Below, piece by piece: positions 1-8,117 of a stretch of 64,000 nucleotides of DNA. The stretch comes from Hymenobacter daecheongensis DSM 21074. GTDB taxonomy: Bacteria; Bacteroidota; Bacteroidia; Cytophagales; Hymenobacteraceae. Location: positions 124,001 to 188,000 of the forward strand of contig NZ_FQYN01000006.1 in the NCBI RefSeq assembly GCF_900141805.1, given 5' to 3'. Position 1 is the stretch's first letter, and every line of letters starts with the position of its first letter. A program made the translations under genes and the position numbers. The notes beneath the pieces are model-generated. The model ran no database searches. It saw only the letters and a list, made by a program, of their open reading frames with translations, and had not been told where the DNA came from.

Positions 1-266
1 CCACCCATTGTTTTGAGCCTTACTTGGTGAATAGGCTTGGCTTCCGGCCAGCCAAATGCCTCCTGCTGCAAGGCCGGATTATACCAGTTGTCAAGGGCCT
101 CAAACAGAAAATTGATGACACCGGCTGTGTAAGCGCCCGCCGAGATGGCCCCGGCCATCACCAGCCCGATTTCAAATATGGGGGGCACTGGCTGCGAAGT
201 TCCGCCGCTGTCGGGCTGCGTGGCCGCATCGGTAGCCGCTGAAGTAGCGGTGGTGGGGAGGGACAT
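1..266 (-). CDS. Patatin-like phospholipase, N-terminal fragment
   Basis: Partial gene, open to the left edge; about 88 residues are visible. After a 30-residue Ser/Thr/Pro-rich lead comes a glycine-rich stretch, residues 34-50 (GLVMAGAISAGAYTAGV), followed by a hydrophobic helix (INFLFEALDNWY). This is the characteristic beginning of the large bacterial patatin-related proteins, where the Gly-rich loop forms the oxyanion hole of a Ser-Asp lipid acyl hydrolase. The GxSxG nucleophile elbow and the Asp lie beyond the window, so activity cannot be judged. An in-frame ATG nine bases upstream (273-275) is an alternative start. It has its own roughly 180-base upstream region and sits beyond a terminator, so it is probably a separate unit from the envelope-hydrolase operon that points the same way. 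Confidence 0.75.
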   Translation of the reverse strand, partial: MSLPTTATSAATDAATQPDSGGTSQPVPPIFEIGLVMAGAISAGAYTAGVINFLFEALDNWYNPALQQEAFGWPEAKPIHQVRLKTMG

Positions 267-450
267 GGTTTCCATCAGTAAGGAACTGTTGCAAATAGTG
301 AGGAGCAACTAGCAGGTGCCTGAAGGTGCATCGTATCTGCGTTTCCTGCATCCGTGCGACCACTGAATTTTGCCCTGTCTGCCAGCCACTCAGGTGTCCA
401 ATAGCAGCCACCTAGCCTTCACTATGCGGTTGTGGCGCTATGAACTCCAC

Positions 451-476
451 AAAACAGCCCCGCTCACGGGGCTGCT
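451..476 (-). terminator. Rho-independent terminator of the envelope-hydrolase operon
   Basis: CAGCCCCG (455-462) pairs with the matching CGGGGCTG-type arm ending at 474 over a short loop. On the minus strand it is followed by TTTT. It lies downstream of the last gene of the minus-strand operon. Confidence 0.7.
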
Positions 477-574
477 CCTTTCCGGCACCAACAGAAACTT
501 ACTCCATCGGCGGCGCGTCCCCATTGCCGGAGTTAGCGGCAACTCTTGTGGCCTGCCCGGCCACTTTGCGGGCC

Positions 575-1021
575 TTAGCTTCGGCGCTGCGGCCATAGCC
601 TTGTGTGGGTAGACAACATCGGATGCGTGGCGATGAGCAGTTCCGTGGCAGGCCGGAAGTCGTCCTGCCGGTAGCGGCTCAGGTCCTGAATCTGCTGGGC
701 GGTGGCGGCGGTAGTGGTTTTGGGCTTGTCGATGCCGTCGTTATAGGTCTGGGCAGCCAACTGTTGCAAGGCATCGGGGCCCAGGTTATAGCTCTTCAGG
801 CAGGCCACGCGCTGAGTGCTGGCCTTGCTGATGGACGCGGCCTGCTCATTAAACGGCAGTTCACCCAAATTCAGGTTGGGTACCTCGTCGCGGAAGGCAT
901 TGGCCAACTGCTGGCGCAGGTAGCATCCGCGCGTGGCGCGTGCCGCCAGAAGCGCCTCGTTAACCCAGAAAGCGGCTTGGCTGCTAGGCCAAACAAACTC
1001 GATGACGGATGGCAGACTCAT
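575..1021 (-). CDS. Small protein of unknown function, last gene of the envelope operon; C-terminus possibly frameshifted
   Basis: 148 residues, start overlapping the stop of the M19 dipeptidase by ATGA, so almost certainly translationally coupled. No signal peptide or membrane segment; mostly helical composition. Conserved-looking hydrophilic helices include a Thr/Ala-rich linker near residues 100-110. The last nine residues (TRLWPQRRS) look random. A minus-strand frame running past the stop encodes a natural-looking tail (AEAKARKVAGQATRVAANSG and a few more residues) with a stop at 499-501, only about 25 bases before the terminator. A single frameshift near 600 would join them. I do not recognise the family. 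Confidence 0.6.
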   Translation of the reverse strand: MSLPSVIEFVWPSSQAAFWVNEALLAARATRGCYLRQQLANAFRDEVPNLNLGELPFNEQAASISKASTQRVACLKSYNLGPDALQQLAAQTYNDGIDKPKTTTAATAQQIQDLSRYRQDDFRPATELLIATHPMLSTHTRLWPQRRS

Positions 1022-2598
1022 GGGGCGGGGTCGTTGAAATGACGTTCCAGAAAGCGCCAGGCATTGCGCCAGAGCAGGTCGCGCACCCGCTCCCGCACGT
1101 TGTTAGGGTTAAGGGCATCGGCAGGATCCCACTTTCCATCGGCCAGCCCTGCCAGGCGCTGTACCAGGGCATCTTCCACATCGTCGAAGTCCAGCGCGGA
1201 GCGGCTGCACCTGAGTGGCGCAATCAGGCCGTCAAAATCGGAGCCGATGCACAGACAGCGCCAAGTGGCCGGCCCGCCCACGCGCACCATGTACAGAATC
1301 TGGTAGGCCAGGAATTTGAGATGTCGTCGGCGGGTGCGCTCAAGCCAGGAAATGCCGGCATCATCATCGGGGGTGGCGCGACCCATTTCCTGGTCCTCAG
1401 CCCACGCATCATCGGCCATCAGGTCTTCTTCATCTGCTACGTCGGCATCTTCGGCCGCATGTCGGCGCGGGTTTTCCAGCAGGGGGCGTTCTGGAATCAG
1501 CTCGTACTCAGCCCGGCTGAAAATTTCCTTGGCTGTTTTATTAACCCCGGCAATGCGCTTATCAAGCGATAAGCCAATCAGCCCCCTGGAACGGACGATT
1601 TCCTGAATGTCTTCGTCGTACAGATTAATGGACCAGCAGTTGAAATCCTCAGGGGTAACGCCCGGATTAAGCCCGCCCTGATGGTAGTGCACCACCACCA
1701 GATCAGGATCGGTGCGGTGGGGTAGGGCCTTGCGGATGCGCGGCGCGCGGGCACTGCAGCCGGTGGCAGCCCCGTGGCTAAAGATGATGGGCGCGGTCGT
1801 AAATTCCTGCGTCCGCAGGGCATAGTATTGAAGGCGGCTTTCCCGACTCATGTGCTTCACATCAATAAGCACCCCGGCACGCAGGGCTACCCGGATCAGA
1901 TCGGCTCCTACCGTTGTCAGCCCCGCCCTACGCGGATAAAAGCCCGGGTGGCGGGTGATAGGCATGGGCCCGACTTTCATGCGCATCCCAAAGGCGTGGG
2001 TGCAGATATAGTTGTCGGTGAGGTGGGCCAGGGTGAGATACAGGAAGCGGTGGCCCTCCGTCAGCAGGCGCAGCAGGTTGTCGGCGGCCGTCAGGCCCGC
2101 TGGGTCACTGAAAAGACAGTGCGCACCTTCAATGGCACGGATGATATTCAGATCTTCGGGCTTGTAATCAGACAGGCGGCGCAACACCCGCACGTACTGC
2201 CCCTGCGGGCCGCGCAGGTTGTCGGGCAGCAGGTCCAGGGAATCACGCAGGTGGTCGAAGTAAGTGCGCTGTCCCGGCTCGCCCACGCGCGCCACTTCAC
2301 GTAGCAGATCCGGGTTCACAAAGGCGGGAATATGTCTGGCCACAGTATGAAATAAATCACTCTGTACCATGCCCACTTCGGGCGAGTGATGTACAGATAC
2401 GCTCAGGTTCACCTCACCCTGCTGCAGTTGGTAGAGGTTAGCCTGGTGGCGCAGAATATCGCGCATAAACAGTACCTGCACCGAGGCTTTGGGTATCTCA
2501 TCCTGCTCGTTGGCCCACACGGGCCGGCGGTTGGCCGTATGCGTTCCACTCAAATGGGCTTTGAGCACGGGGTGGGCATGCAGGTCGAAGTAGGCCAT
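1018..2598 (-). CDS. Membrane dipeptidase-like metallopeptidase (peptidase family M19)
   Basis: 526 residues when started at the ATG at 2598 (MAYFDLHAHP); the open frame extends 24 unconvincing residues further. Family landmarks are visible in order: DLHAHP at 5-10 (metal-binding strand 1), AIEGAH with Glu157 (bridging glutamate), IDVKHMS with His249, IIFSHG with His275, and IGSDFDG with Asp454. These match the zinc ligands of renal/membrane dipeptidases, which hydrolyse dipeptides, often with a D-residue. The first motif is HxH rather than the usual HxD. Between His275 and Asp454 lies a long insertion that includes a very acidic stretch around 383-414. No signal peptide, so probably cytoplasmic unless exported another way. 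It sits among other peptidoglycan-active genes, so muropeptide turnover is a reasonable guess. Confidence 0.8.
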   Translation of the reverse strand: MAYFDLHAHPVLKAHLSGTHTANRRPVWANEQDEIPKASVQVLFMRDILRHQANLYQLQQGEVNLSVSVHHSPEVGMVQSDLFHTVARHIPAFVNPDLLREVARVGEPGQRTYFDHLRDSLDLLPDNLRGPQGQYVRVLRRLSDYKPEDLNIIRAIEGAHCLFSDPAGLTAADNLLRLLTEGHRFLYLTLAHLTDNYICTHAFGMRMKVGPMPITRHPGFYPRRAGLTTVGADLIRVALRAGVLIDVKHMSRESRLQYYALRTQEFTTAPIIFSHGAATGCSARAPRIRKALPHRTDPDLVVVHYHQGGLNPGVTPEDFNCWSINLYDEDIQEIVRSRGLIGLSLDKRIAGVNKTAKEIFSRAEYELIPERPLLENPRRHAAEDADVADEEDLMADDAWAEDQEMGRATPDDDAGISWLERTRRRHLKFLAYQILYMVRVGGPATWRCLCIGSDFDGLIAPLRCSRSALDFDDVEDALVQRLAGLADGKWDPADALNPNNVRERVRDLLWRNAWRFLERHFNDPAP

Positions 2599-2707
2599 AG
2601 TCGGCTGGTTGAGGGGTAAGGGGCTATTGTAGGCTAGAGGCCATATCACATGGCAGATTCCTGCTGCCACTAGCTAGGCTGTCTGGGCTTGCGTATAGAC
2701 CATATAA

Positions 2708-3517
2708 TCAGATGACCGCTCCGGCCCAGACATATTCGGCGTTGGCCAGCTCATACCATTGATTGTTGCCGTTTATTTGCTCACCAGCTACCAGTTGCCT
2801 GGGATTCAGTCTGGTGCCACCGGTTACCTGCCGTGCCAGAGCCCGGCGGAAAGGCTCGCCCTGCCGAATGTTGGTGACGGTACGCGTCGTAATGAAACTA
2901 ATTGCGCCGGGCATGGCCGGCCCCGGCACAGCAGGCAGGGCAGGGTTGGTGTAGTCATCATACACTTTTGCTACGTCCAGCAACAGCTGTTCATAGGAGC
3001 GGCGGCTGGCTGCCAGCCCTGTAACTGGGTCGGTTTTGCGGCTTGGATCCAGAAAGCAGTGCCCTACGATGCTGTGAGCAGGGTCGAGACCGAAACGGTA
3101 GCAGACGTAAGCCAACACCCACAGGTAGCGGCGGTATGCTTCATCCGCGTTGATATTGGGGCCGTAGCAGTACTCCACGCCAATGGCCGCGTCGTTGGCG
3201 TGGTAGCCATATAGCTCATTGTCCTGAGCGCATACATAGCGCACATGCCAGGCTTTCTCCGGAAGGTTTGTGGTCAGCGCGGGGACACATTCAATAATGC
3301 GCTGATCATCTACGAATAAGTGGGCGGAGGCTGAAATTTCGTCGCGCGTGTTTTGATAGTATTGCACGTTGTTGGCAGCTGTCGAGCCTGGGTTGCCGGT
3401 ATCATGCGCTACAATAAACTTCACGCCGGGGCTCAGCGCTGCCCCTGAGCGGCGCTTGCTGCCTTTCGTCAGATACATAGCCTCAATGCGGTACTCCTGA
3501 TCGGGGAATAGTTTCAT
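2708..3517 (-). CDS. N-acetylmuramoyl-L-alanine amidase (Amidase_2 fold) with C-terminal SH3-like domain
   Basis: 269 residues. Residues about 30-185 form a type-2 amidase domain. His38 is in IVAHDTGNPGS, Glu115 in GVEYC, His153 and Asp163 in VGHCFLDPSRKTDP; these correspond to zinc ligands and catalytic residues of endolysin-like amidases that cut the MurNAc-L-Ala bond. After a Pro-rich linker (192-207) comes a roughly 60-residue SH3-like region ending NNQWYELANAEYVWAGAVI, the usual cell-wall-binding type. No signal peptide is visible, as in phage endolysins, so it needs either a holin-like route, lysis, or an injection system to reach peptidoglycan. It lies 12 bases after the preceding membrane-protein gene in the operon. 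Confidence 0.85.
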   Translation of the reverse strand: MKLFPDQEYRIEAMYLTKGSKRRSGAALSPGVKFIVAHDTGNPGSTAANNVQYYQNTRDEISASAHLFVDDQRIIECVPALTTNLPEKAWHVRYVCAQDNELYGYHANDAAIGVEYCYGPNINADEAYRRYLWVLAYVCYRFGLDPAHSIVGHCFLDPSRKTDPVTGLAASRRSYEQLLLDVAKVYDDYTNPALPAVPGPAMPGAISFITTRTVTNIRQGEPFRRALARQVTGGTRLNPRQLVAGEQINGNNQWYELANAEYVWAGAVI

Positions 3518-3529
3518 GGCAGATGCGCG

Positions 3530-4849
3530 TTAGCCGACGCCGTTATTAGGGTTAGAAGCCGCATTGGGGTCCAGGTCCACATTGGCTGGCAGGTCCGCGG
3601 TAGGGCCATTGTCATCTTCAGCAGGGCGCTGGGAAATAGTTGTCGCCCCGGCACCCGCGGCATTCATATTGGCCGTCGGCTGCTGGGCATGGAGAGGCGC
3701 GGCGGGCACTTCGGTGGCAGGCTGGGCATTTTCGGGGATTTTTAGCAGCAGGTAGGTTCCGTTGCTGATTCCCATGAGCAGCAGGAGGTTATCGTCGAAT
3801 TTAGGCATGTCCAGATTGCGTAGCGTGTAGCGCAAAAACAATATGGTTAGCACCAGCGTCCAGATGAGCAGTTGGAACCTATGGACGCTAATGCCGTTGC
3901 GGCCACTGTTATAGCGGTCAGAGCCATCGGACATCAGGTCGTAAAAAAAGCCTCGACTACCTACTGTGGACTGATGCCGTTGCGCCTCGGCCTGCGACTG
4001 ATCGACGAGGCGGGCCCCGGCGAAGGTACCGGCGCTGATACCCAGCAGTACCAGAGTCGCATCAGTGAGGGTCGGCATCTCATTGGTATACACGTAGAGA
4101 TGCAGGAACGCGGCCAGTACCACCAGCGTCCACCACGCTATTTGGGTGCGGGCCAGGCTATACGGGCGTTTTTCGTGCGTACTCTGGTCCTTAATAATAT
4201 CTGTGCGGATAGCCAGCCATATCAGCCCGATAAAGACCAGCGCAGTGACCAGCCAGATGAATGTTATTCGCCGCTGGCGCACTAGCTCCAATGTTGTGCC
4301 CTTAGTGCGCTGGGTAAGCTCCTGGTCCGGCAAGCCCAGACTGTATTGGATATTGTACTCGTTGAACCGAGGATGACGGTAAAACCGCTCCCATGCCTTG
4401 AGCGTGGCTCCCTCCCGGACCAGCACGAATTGAAAGGTGCTCGTATCGGTGGGAAGGACTCTGGATTTTGCGACTTCTCCGGGTTTGCCGTCAACAACTT
4501 TGGCAGCACCCTGGGCGGGCATAGGTGCTGCTGGCTTGGGAATATTAGCGTTGCTGGGGTGTAGCCCCGCCATTGGCAGCCCGTTGATAAACAACACCAG
4601 GTCGGCGGCCGATTTGTTAGGGGGCAGCCGGAAGCCAGGCACTCGCAATTCAATGGTGTGCCCTATTTCAGCCCGTTCTAATAACTTGGCTGACCTTGTG
4701 CTGACATCGGCGGTATAGGCACGGGCTACCGGCAAAGTGGCCGACGGAGCGGGAGCGGGCGATTGACCAACGGCTGGTATACCGCAAATCAAAGCGGCTA
4801 ATAGCCCCCAGCGAATGCGGCGCAACGGGTTTAGGAATAGGAGCAACAT
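3530..4849 (-). CDS. Multi-spanning membrane protein with an internally duplicated module, unknown function
   Basis: 439 residues. An N-terminal signal or anchor (about 12-28, ending AVGQS) is followed by a roughly 160-residue probably extracytoplasmic region. Then come hydrophobic segments at about 196-215, 237-255, 262-279, 326-342 and 353-369, and a low-complexity Asn/Ala/Pro tail. Residues 232-283 and 322-373 are clear repeats of one another: an R-x-Q-x(3)-WTLV start, a membrane helix, then MP-x(2)-xD, LhLhGIS-x-GT and a basic residue. I recall uncharacterised bacterial proteins with the same GISxGT signature, but no function. Its place between an outer-membrane-type protein and an amidase suggests an envelope-spanning partner. 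Confidence 0.7.
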   Translation of the reverse strand: MLLLFLNPLRRIRWGLLAALICGIPAVGQSPAPAPSATLPVARAYTADVSTRSAKLLERAEIGHTIELRVPGFRLPPNKSAADLVLFINGLPMAGLHPSNANIPKPAAPMPAQGAAKVVDGKPGEVAKSRVLPTDTSTFQFVLVREGATLKAWERFYRHPRFNEYNIQYSLGLPDQELTQRTKGTTLELVRQRRITFIWLVTALVFIGLIWLAIRTDIIKDQSTHEKRPYSLARTQIAWWTLVVLAAFLHLYVYTNEMPTLTDATLVLLGISAGTFAGARLVDQSQAEAQRHQSTVGSRGFFYDLMSDGSDRYNSGRNGISVHRFQLLIWTLVLTILFLRYTLRNLDMPKFDDNLLLLMGISNGTYLLLKIPENAQPATEVPAAPLHAQQPTANMNAAGAGATTISQRPAEDDNGPTADLPANVDLDPNAASNPNNGVG

Positions 4850-4947
4850 GGGCAGAGCGTAGTTAGCGTGTAGCGTACTATTATGATGATTCCCAACCAG
4901 CCAGCCTGGTTTTTCTCAGGCCGCAAAGGCGTTATGGGGCAACCCCC

Positions 4948-6000
4948 TCATTGGGGTAGCACGCCGTACTTCGACTGGCCTATATCCCAGCGTAAGTTGC
5001 CTATCACAATAGAGCGTCCGCCGCCGCTGGGGGTGGCGGCCCGACCTAAGGCAGTAGAAGCCCATAGCTTGTCCGATAGGCGGAACTCCACTCCCCCGGT
5101 CCACTGGTTGGTGGAGGAGTCCAGTTGCGGCGCGGCATCGTAATTTCTGCTGAACTGCCATTCCAGAAACAGGTTCAAATTAGCGGAGCCTGCCAAAGCC
5201 CGCAGGCCGCCGGTCAATTGATTCAGGGCCGGTACGTCCGGCTGTTGTTTCCGCCGGTCGTAGCGCACCAGCCCGACGAGCTGTCCGTTTTTTGTTAGTG
5301 GCGTGGCACCGGTGAGCCATACTGAGCCGCCCAGAAACCGGTTGTTCTCAAACACGGCGTCTGGATACCGCCAACCGAACGCCCCGGCCAGCGCCAGGGC
5401 CTTGGCATTCCAGCTCGGGTTATTTTTCTCCCAGGTTTCCTTATAGGTCTTTTTCGCCTTTTCAGCACACCTAATATCCTTGTCGTTGTCAGTCACATCC
5501 TCTGGCTTTGGAAAACAGCCCTTCTTAGCTTGCTGCAGACCATTGGTAAATTCAGGATTGCGCAGCAGGTCGCCGTCGTCGAAAAAGACGGTTTTAAACC
5601 CCAGCGCCAGATCAGTAGCGCCGGTGCTGCCGGCGCTCCGCGCCGTACCACCTGAAAACTGCGTGTTGGCCCAGGCATAGGCCAGCCATTTTTTTGGATC
5701 TTGGTAGTCTTTCAGATTAATACGGGAGAGTTGCAGCGGTACAGTTGAAGCTTCCAACGCAAAACCCTGCTTCACCCGGCCGGTAGTGTCAATGGCATTC
5801 ACGAGCTGCACCACGAGGTCTTTGGGCGAAGAAGGGCGGATTACCGCCGCGCTGGTGCCCAAAAAAGCGTGCGCTGGCGACTCCGGCGTGGCATAGCGGG
5901 GTTCCGTCGGGGACTGGGCTTGGGTGTTTCGGACAATGAGTAAGACGCCCAACAAAACCAGCCACCTTTCCTTTAGACAAATCTGGCTCATGGTGCTCAC
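4948..6000 (-). CDS. Secreted, probably outer-membrane beta-barrel protein, unknown function
   Basis: 350 residues with a signal peptide (hydrophobic core about 13-24, cleavage near NTQAQS). The mature part has alternating hydrophobic/aromatic strands in its last 150 residues (GLVRYDRR, LNLFLEWQFSRNY, TGGVEFRLSDKLWASTALG, IVIGNLRWDIG), typical of a barrel that ends at the outer membrane. The middle contains a hydrophilic Lys-rich section with two cysteines (CFPKPED and IRCAEK). The start overlaps the stop of the upstream gene by ATGA (5997-6000). A second Met at residue 4 could be the true start. No family recognised. Confidence 0.65.
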   Translation of the reverse strand: MSTMSQICLKERWLVLLGVLLIVRNTQAQSPTEPRYATPESPAHAFLGTSAAVIRPSSPKDLVVQLVNAIDTTGRVKQGFALEASTVPLQLSRINLKDYQDPKKWLAYAWANTQFSGGTARSAGSTGATDLALGFKTVFFDDGDLLRNPEFTNGLQQAKKGCFPKPEDVTDNDKDIRCAEKAKKTYKETWEKNNPSWNAKALALAGAFGWRYPDAVFENNRFLGGSVWLTGATPLTKNGQLVGLVRYDRRKQQPDVPALNQLTGGLRALAGSANLNLFLEWQFSRNYDAAPQLDSSTNQWTGGVEFRLSDKLWASTALGRAATPSGGGRSIVIGNLRWDIGQSKYGVLPQ

Positions 6001-6377
6001 ACTAAAGTGACATCAGCGGTTTGCTTGCTGATTTGGTCCGGCTGGTTACTGCCCTGCACCATGAAACGGTGCACCTCATTCCCCGCCTGATTAAGCGTAA
6101 CGACAGTATCATAAGGCACTGAGATATTGCGCAGATTATCAAAGAGCAGCCAATAGCGCAGCGTAGTGTTTGGAGGAAGTAAAGGATCGATATTATAAGT
6201 GTGGCGCGACCCACTGGTATTCGCCCCATCGCGACTAGAGCCAAACTCTATCCAGGTATTTTCGCCTGGGAGTCTATACCAGAACTGGTGTGATACTAGA
6301 TTGGTGGACTGTACATCAATCGTCAGCGAAACGGGCTGATGAGAGTTGAAATTTGCGGTGAATATCTGATGTGGCAT
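5997..6377 (-). CDS. Small beta-rich protein, unknown function
   Basis: 126 residues from the ATG at 6377 (MPHQIFTANF), preceded by AGGAAAG; the open frame extends to 6446 but that longer form overlaps the upstream gene and looks less natural. The protein has no signal peptide. It is rich in beta-forming residues (VSLTIDVQSTN, HQFWYRLPGENTWIEFG, TTLRYWLLFDN, DTVVTLNQAGNEVHRFMVQG), suggesting a single Ig-like or jelly-roll sandwich. It overlaps the following outer-membrane-type gene by four bases, so the two products are probably made together. Could be a structural or binding component of the neighbouring envelope system; this is inference from context only. Confidence 0.6.
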   Translation of the reverse strand: MPHQIFTANFNSHQPVSLTIDVQSTNLVSHQFWYRLPGENTWIEFGSSRDGANTSGSRHTYNIDPLLPPNTTLRYWLLFDNLRNISVPYDTVVTLNQAGNEVHRFMVQGSNQPDQISKQTADVTLV

Positions 6378-6439
6378 ATGCGCTTTCCTGAAGTTGAATT
6401 CAAAAACCAAGTTTTGACAAAGACTGGAACATAATTGCC

Positions 6440-6907
6440 TCACCACGGGGGTTGTCGCGCACTCACCAGCTGCGTCGCGCCTCCGGACAGTACCCGTAGC
6501 ACCTGCCCACGGTTAGGCCGGTGGGTTACATAGCTCGCATGAACCCAGGCCGGACTGCGGGCGGTGCCGTATTCCCAGATGAGCTGGTCGAAGGGCAGAT
6601 GCCGCCGCACGTAATCGAACAGTTCAGCGTTGTCGAGTCCTGCTGGATCACCGTCAATATCGATGGCCTCACCGCGCACGTGTTGGCTGGTAGGTGAACC
6701 GTTCACGGCCTTATTCAGTATTGGCGAGCGGTAAAAGCTGGTCACACGCAACGGCCGGCCAAAAGCCTCGCGTAGTGGATCGAATACCTCATGAGCCACA
6801 ATTTCCATGCGACGCAGGGTAGCATCACCGGGCATATTGTAGATGCCCAAACGAATGGCAGTAGGGCTTTTATAGCCCTCCGCTTCGGAGACGTAGCGAG
6901 AAATCAT
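6440..6907 (-). CDS. Zinc D,D-peptidase of the M15 type (Peptidase_M15_3-like)
   Basis: 155 residues, first gene of the minus-strand operon. The zinc-site motif HxxGxAxD is intact (SQHVRGEAIDID, His76 and Asp83), and the third ligand is His123 in WVHASY. SFYRSPILNKAVNG is the typical strand before the site. Family members cleave D-Ala-D-Ala or cross-linked stem peptides and are common as phage endolysins and as small host carboxypeptidases. There is no signal peptide. Together with the amidase and the M19 dipeptidase downstream, the operon has enzymes for three different bonds of peptidoglycan or its fragments. Confidence 0.85.
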   Translation of the reverse strand: MISRYVSEAEGYKSPTAIRLGIYNMPGDATLRRMEIVAHEVFDPLREAFGRPLRVTSFYRSPILNKAVNGSPTSQHVRGEAIDIDGDPAGLDNAELFDYVRRHLPFDQLIWEYGTARSPAWVHASYVTHRPNRGQVLRVLSGGATQLVSARQPPW

Positions 6908-7217
6908 ACACGATGTGGTTGTGACAGGTGATATGCTGCCTGGCGTGGCTCTAGCCAGGGAGAGCTGTCTGTGGAGAAACTCCTTATAAAACTACCCGAC
7001 CTGATTAGTACCTAAATCAGTGTCAGCACGGATTTTTCGTCTTTTTTCGCGTCTGCCCCCGACGCCATTTTTGGGTTTCTGAGGTGGATTTTCTTCCTCT
7101 GAAATACTTGGGTCGCGCTAGTAGCAATGGCGCTGCCACGTAGGCCAATTCGGTAACTATTGTAGCAATTGCTTAACTGCCTGATGGGTATGTTCTTGTA
7201 GCCTGTTCACAGAAACC
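6908..7217. other. Intergenic region upstream of the envelope operon
   Basis: 310 bases between convergent-to-divergent minus-strand units. It holds a small inverted repeat (CCTGGC...GCCAGG, about 6933-6960). No open frame, RNA gene or clear promoter consensus was recognised. It should contain the promoter of the operon that starts at 6907. Confidence 0.4.
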
Positions 7218-7856
7218 TTACACCCCCACCCAGCCCTGCCGCACGGCCTGCACCACCAGCCCTACCAGGGTTTTGGCCCCGGCTTTTTGCAGCAGCGTGC
7301 GGCGGTGGCTTTCCACGGTGCGCACGCTCAGAAACAGCTGGTCGGCTATTTCCTGGTTGCAGCAGTCGTTCACTACCAGGCGCAGCACTTCCAGCTCGCG
7401 GCGACTGAAAGGTGTAGGCGGCCCAACCGCGCGGGGCACGCGGGCCGCCGCCGCCGCCGGCATACCGCCCTCGGATTCGCCGCCCAGCAGGGGCTCAATG
7501 GTGAGCAGCACGGCTTCCGGGGCTGCGTGCCGGGGCAGCAGCGCCAGCCCACGCACTGCCTCCAACGCCTGCCGTAGCGAAGTCGAAATCCGCTGGCTCG
7601 TGAGCAGGAGCAGCTGCTGGTTGGCGCGGGCTAGGTGTAGCAGCTCCAGCAGCCTGGACAGCGGCGGGTCGGGCAGTAGGCCATCTACCACTACCAGCCG
7701 GTAGGGCTGGCGGCGCAGCAGTCCGGGAGCCTGGCCGGCATCGGCCGTCAGAATGAAATCCAGGGCGGGCCACGCCTGCTGGAGCGTGAGCAGCAGGCCG
7801 TGCCGGAGCAGCGTGGGAGGAGCCACAATCAAAACGGCCCCGGTGAGTGCAGGCAT
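7218..7856 (-). CDS. LuxR/NarL-type response regulator with degenerate receiver
   Basis: 212 residues from the ATG at 7856 (MPALTGAVLIV); the frame continues upstream through unlikely sequence. Residues 5-120 resemble a receiver domain and keep an Asp at the phospho-acceptor position (VVVDGLLP, Asp58). The acidic pair that normally binds Mg2+ after strand 1 is replaced by Ala-Pro (VAPPTLLRHG), and the conserved Lys is not evident. A C-terminal LuxR helix-turn-helix (about 150-210) is intact: FSRRELEVLRLV, NQEIADQLFLSVRTVESHRR. It should bind DNA, but phosphorylation control is doubtful. No kinase gene adjoins. It is divergent from the STAS-like gene across an AT-rich gap. Confidence 0.85.
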   Translation of the reverse strand: MPALTGAVLIVAPPTLLRHGLLLTLQQAWPALDFILTADAGQAPGLLRRQPYRLVVVDGLLPDPPLSRLLELLHLARANQQLLLLTSQRISTSLRQALEAVRGLALLPRHAAPEAVLLTIEPLLGGESEGGMPAAAAARVPRAVGPPTPFSRRELEVLRLVVNDCCNQEIADQLFLSVRTVESHRRTLLQKAGAKTLVGLVVQAVRQGWVGV

Positions 7857-8117
7857 AGTGATTCGCGTAGGGTTTACGGCATAGAAATCACGAAAAGCAA
7901 TGGTGCAATAGGTAGGGTAGGGCAAGCGGGGCGCACCCTCGGGAAGCCAGCGAAGCGGCAGAAGCCGGGGCAGATGAATTACTCTACAATGATAATAAAA
8001 ATAAGTATATAATTTATTGACATAATTACAATATATATTCAATCCGTATCAGATGGTAATCACAAGGTAGAAGACTATGAGGGCAACGCTTTTCCCGCTG
8101 CCTCCGAGTCGGCTTGT

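Noticed and set aside
2708..6907. Prophage lysis module
   Set aside because: Amidase and M15 peptidase look endolysin-like, but there is no holin, tail, capsid, integrase or att site, and outer-membrane-type and M19 genes are in the same operon.
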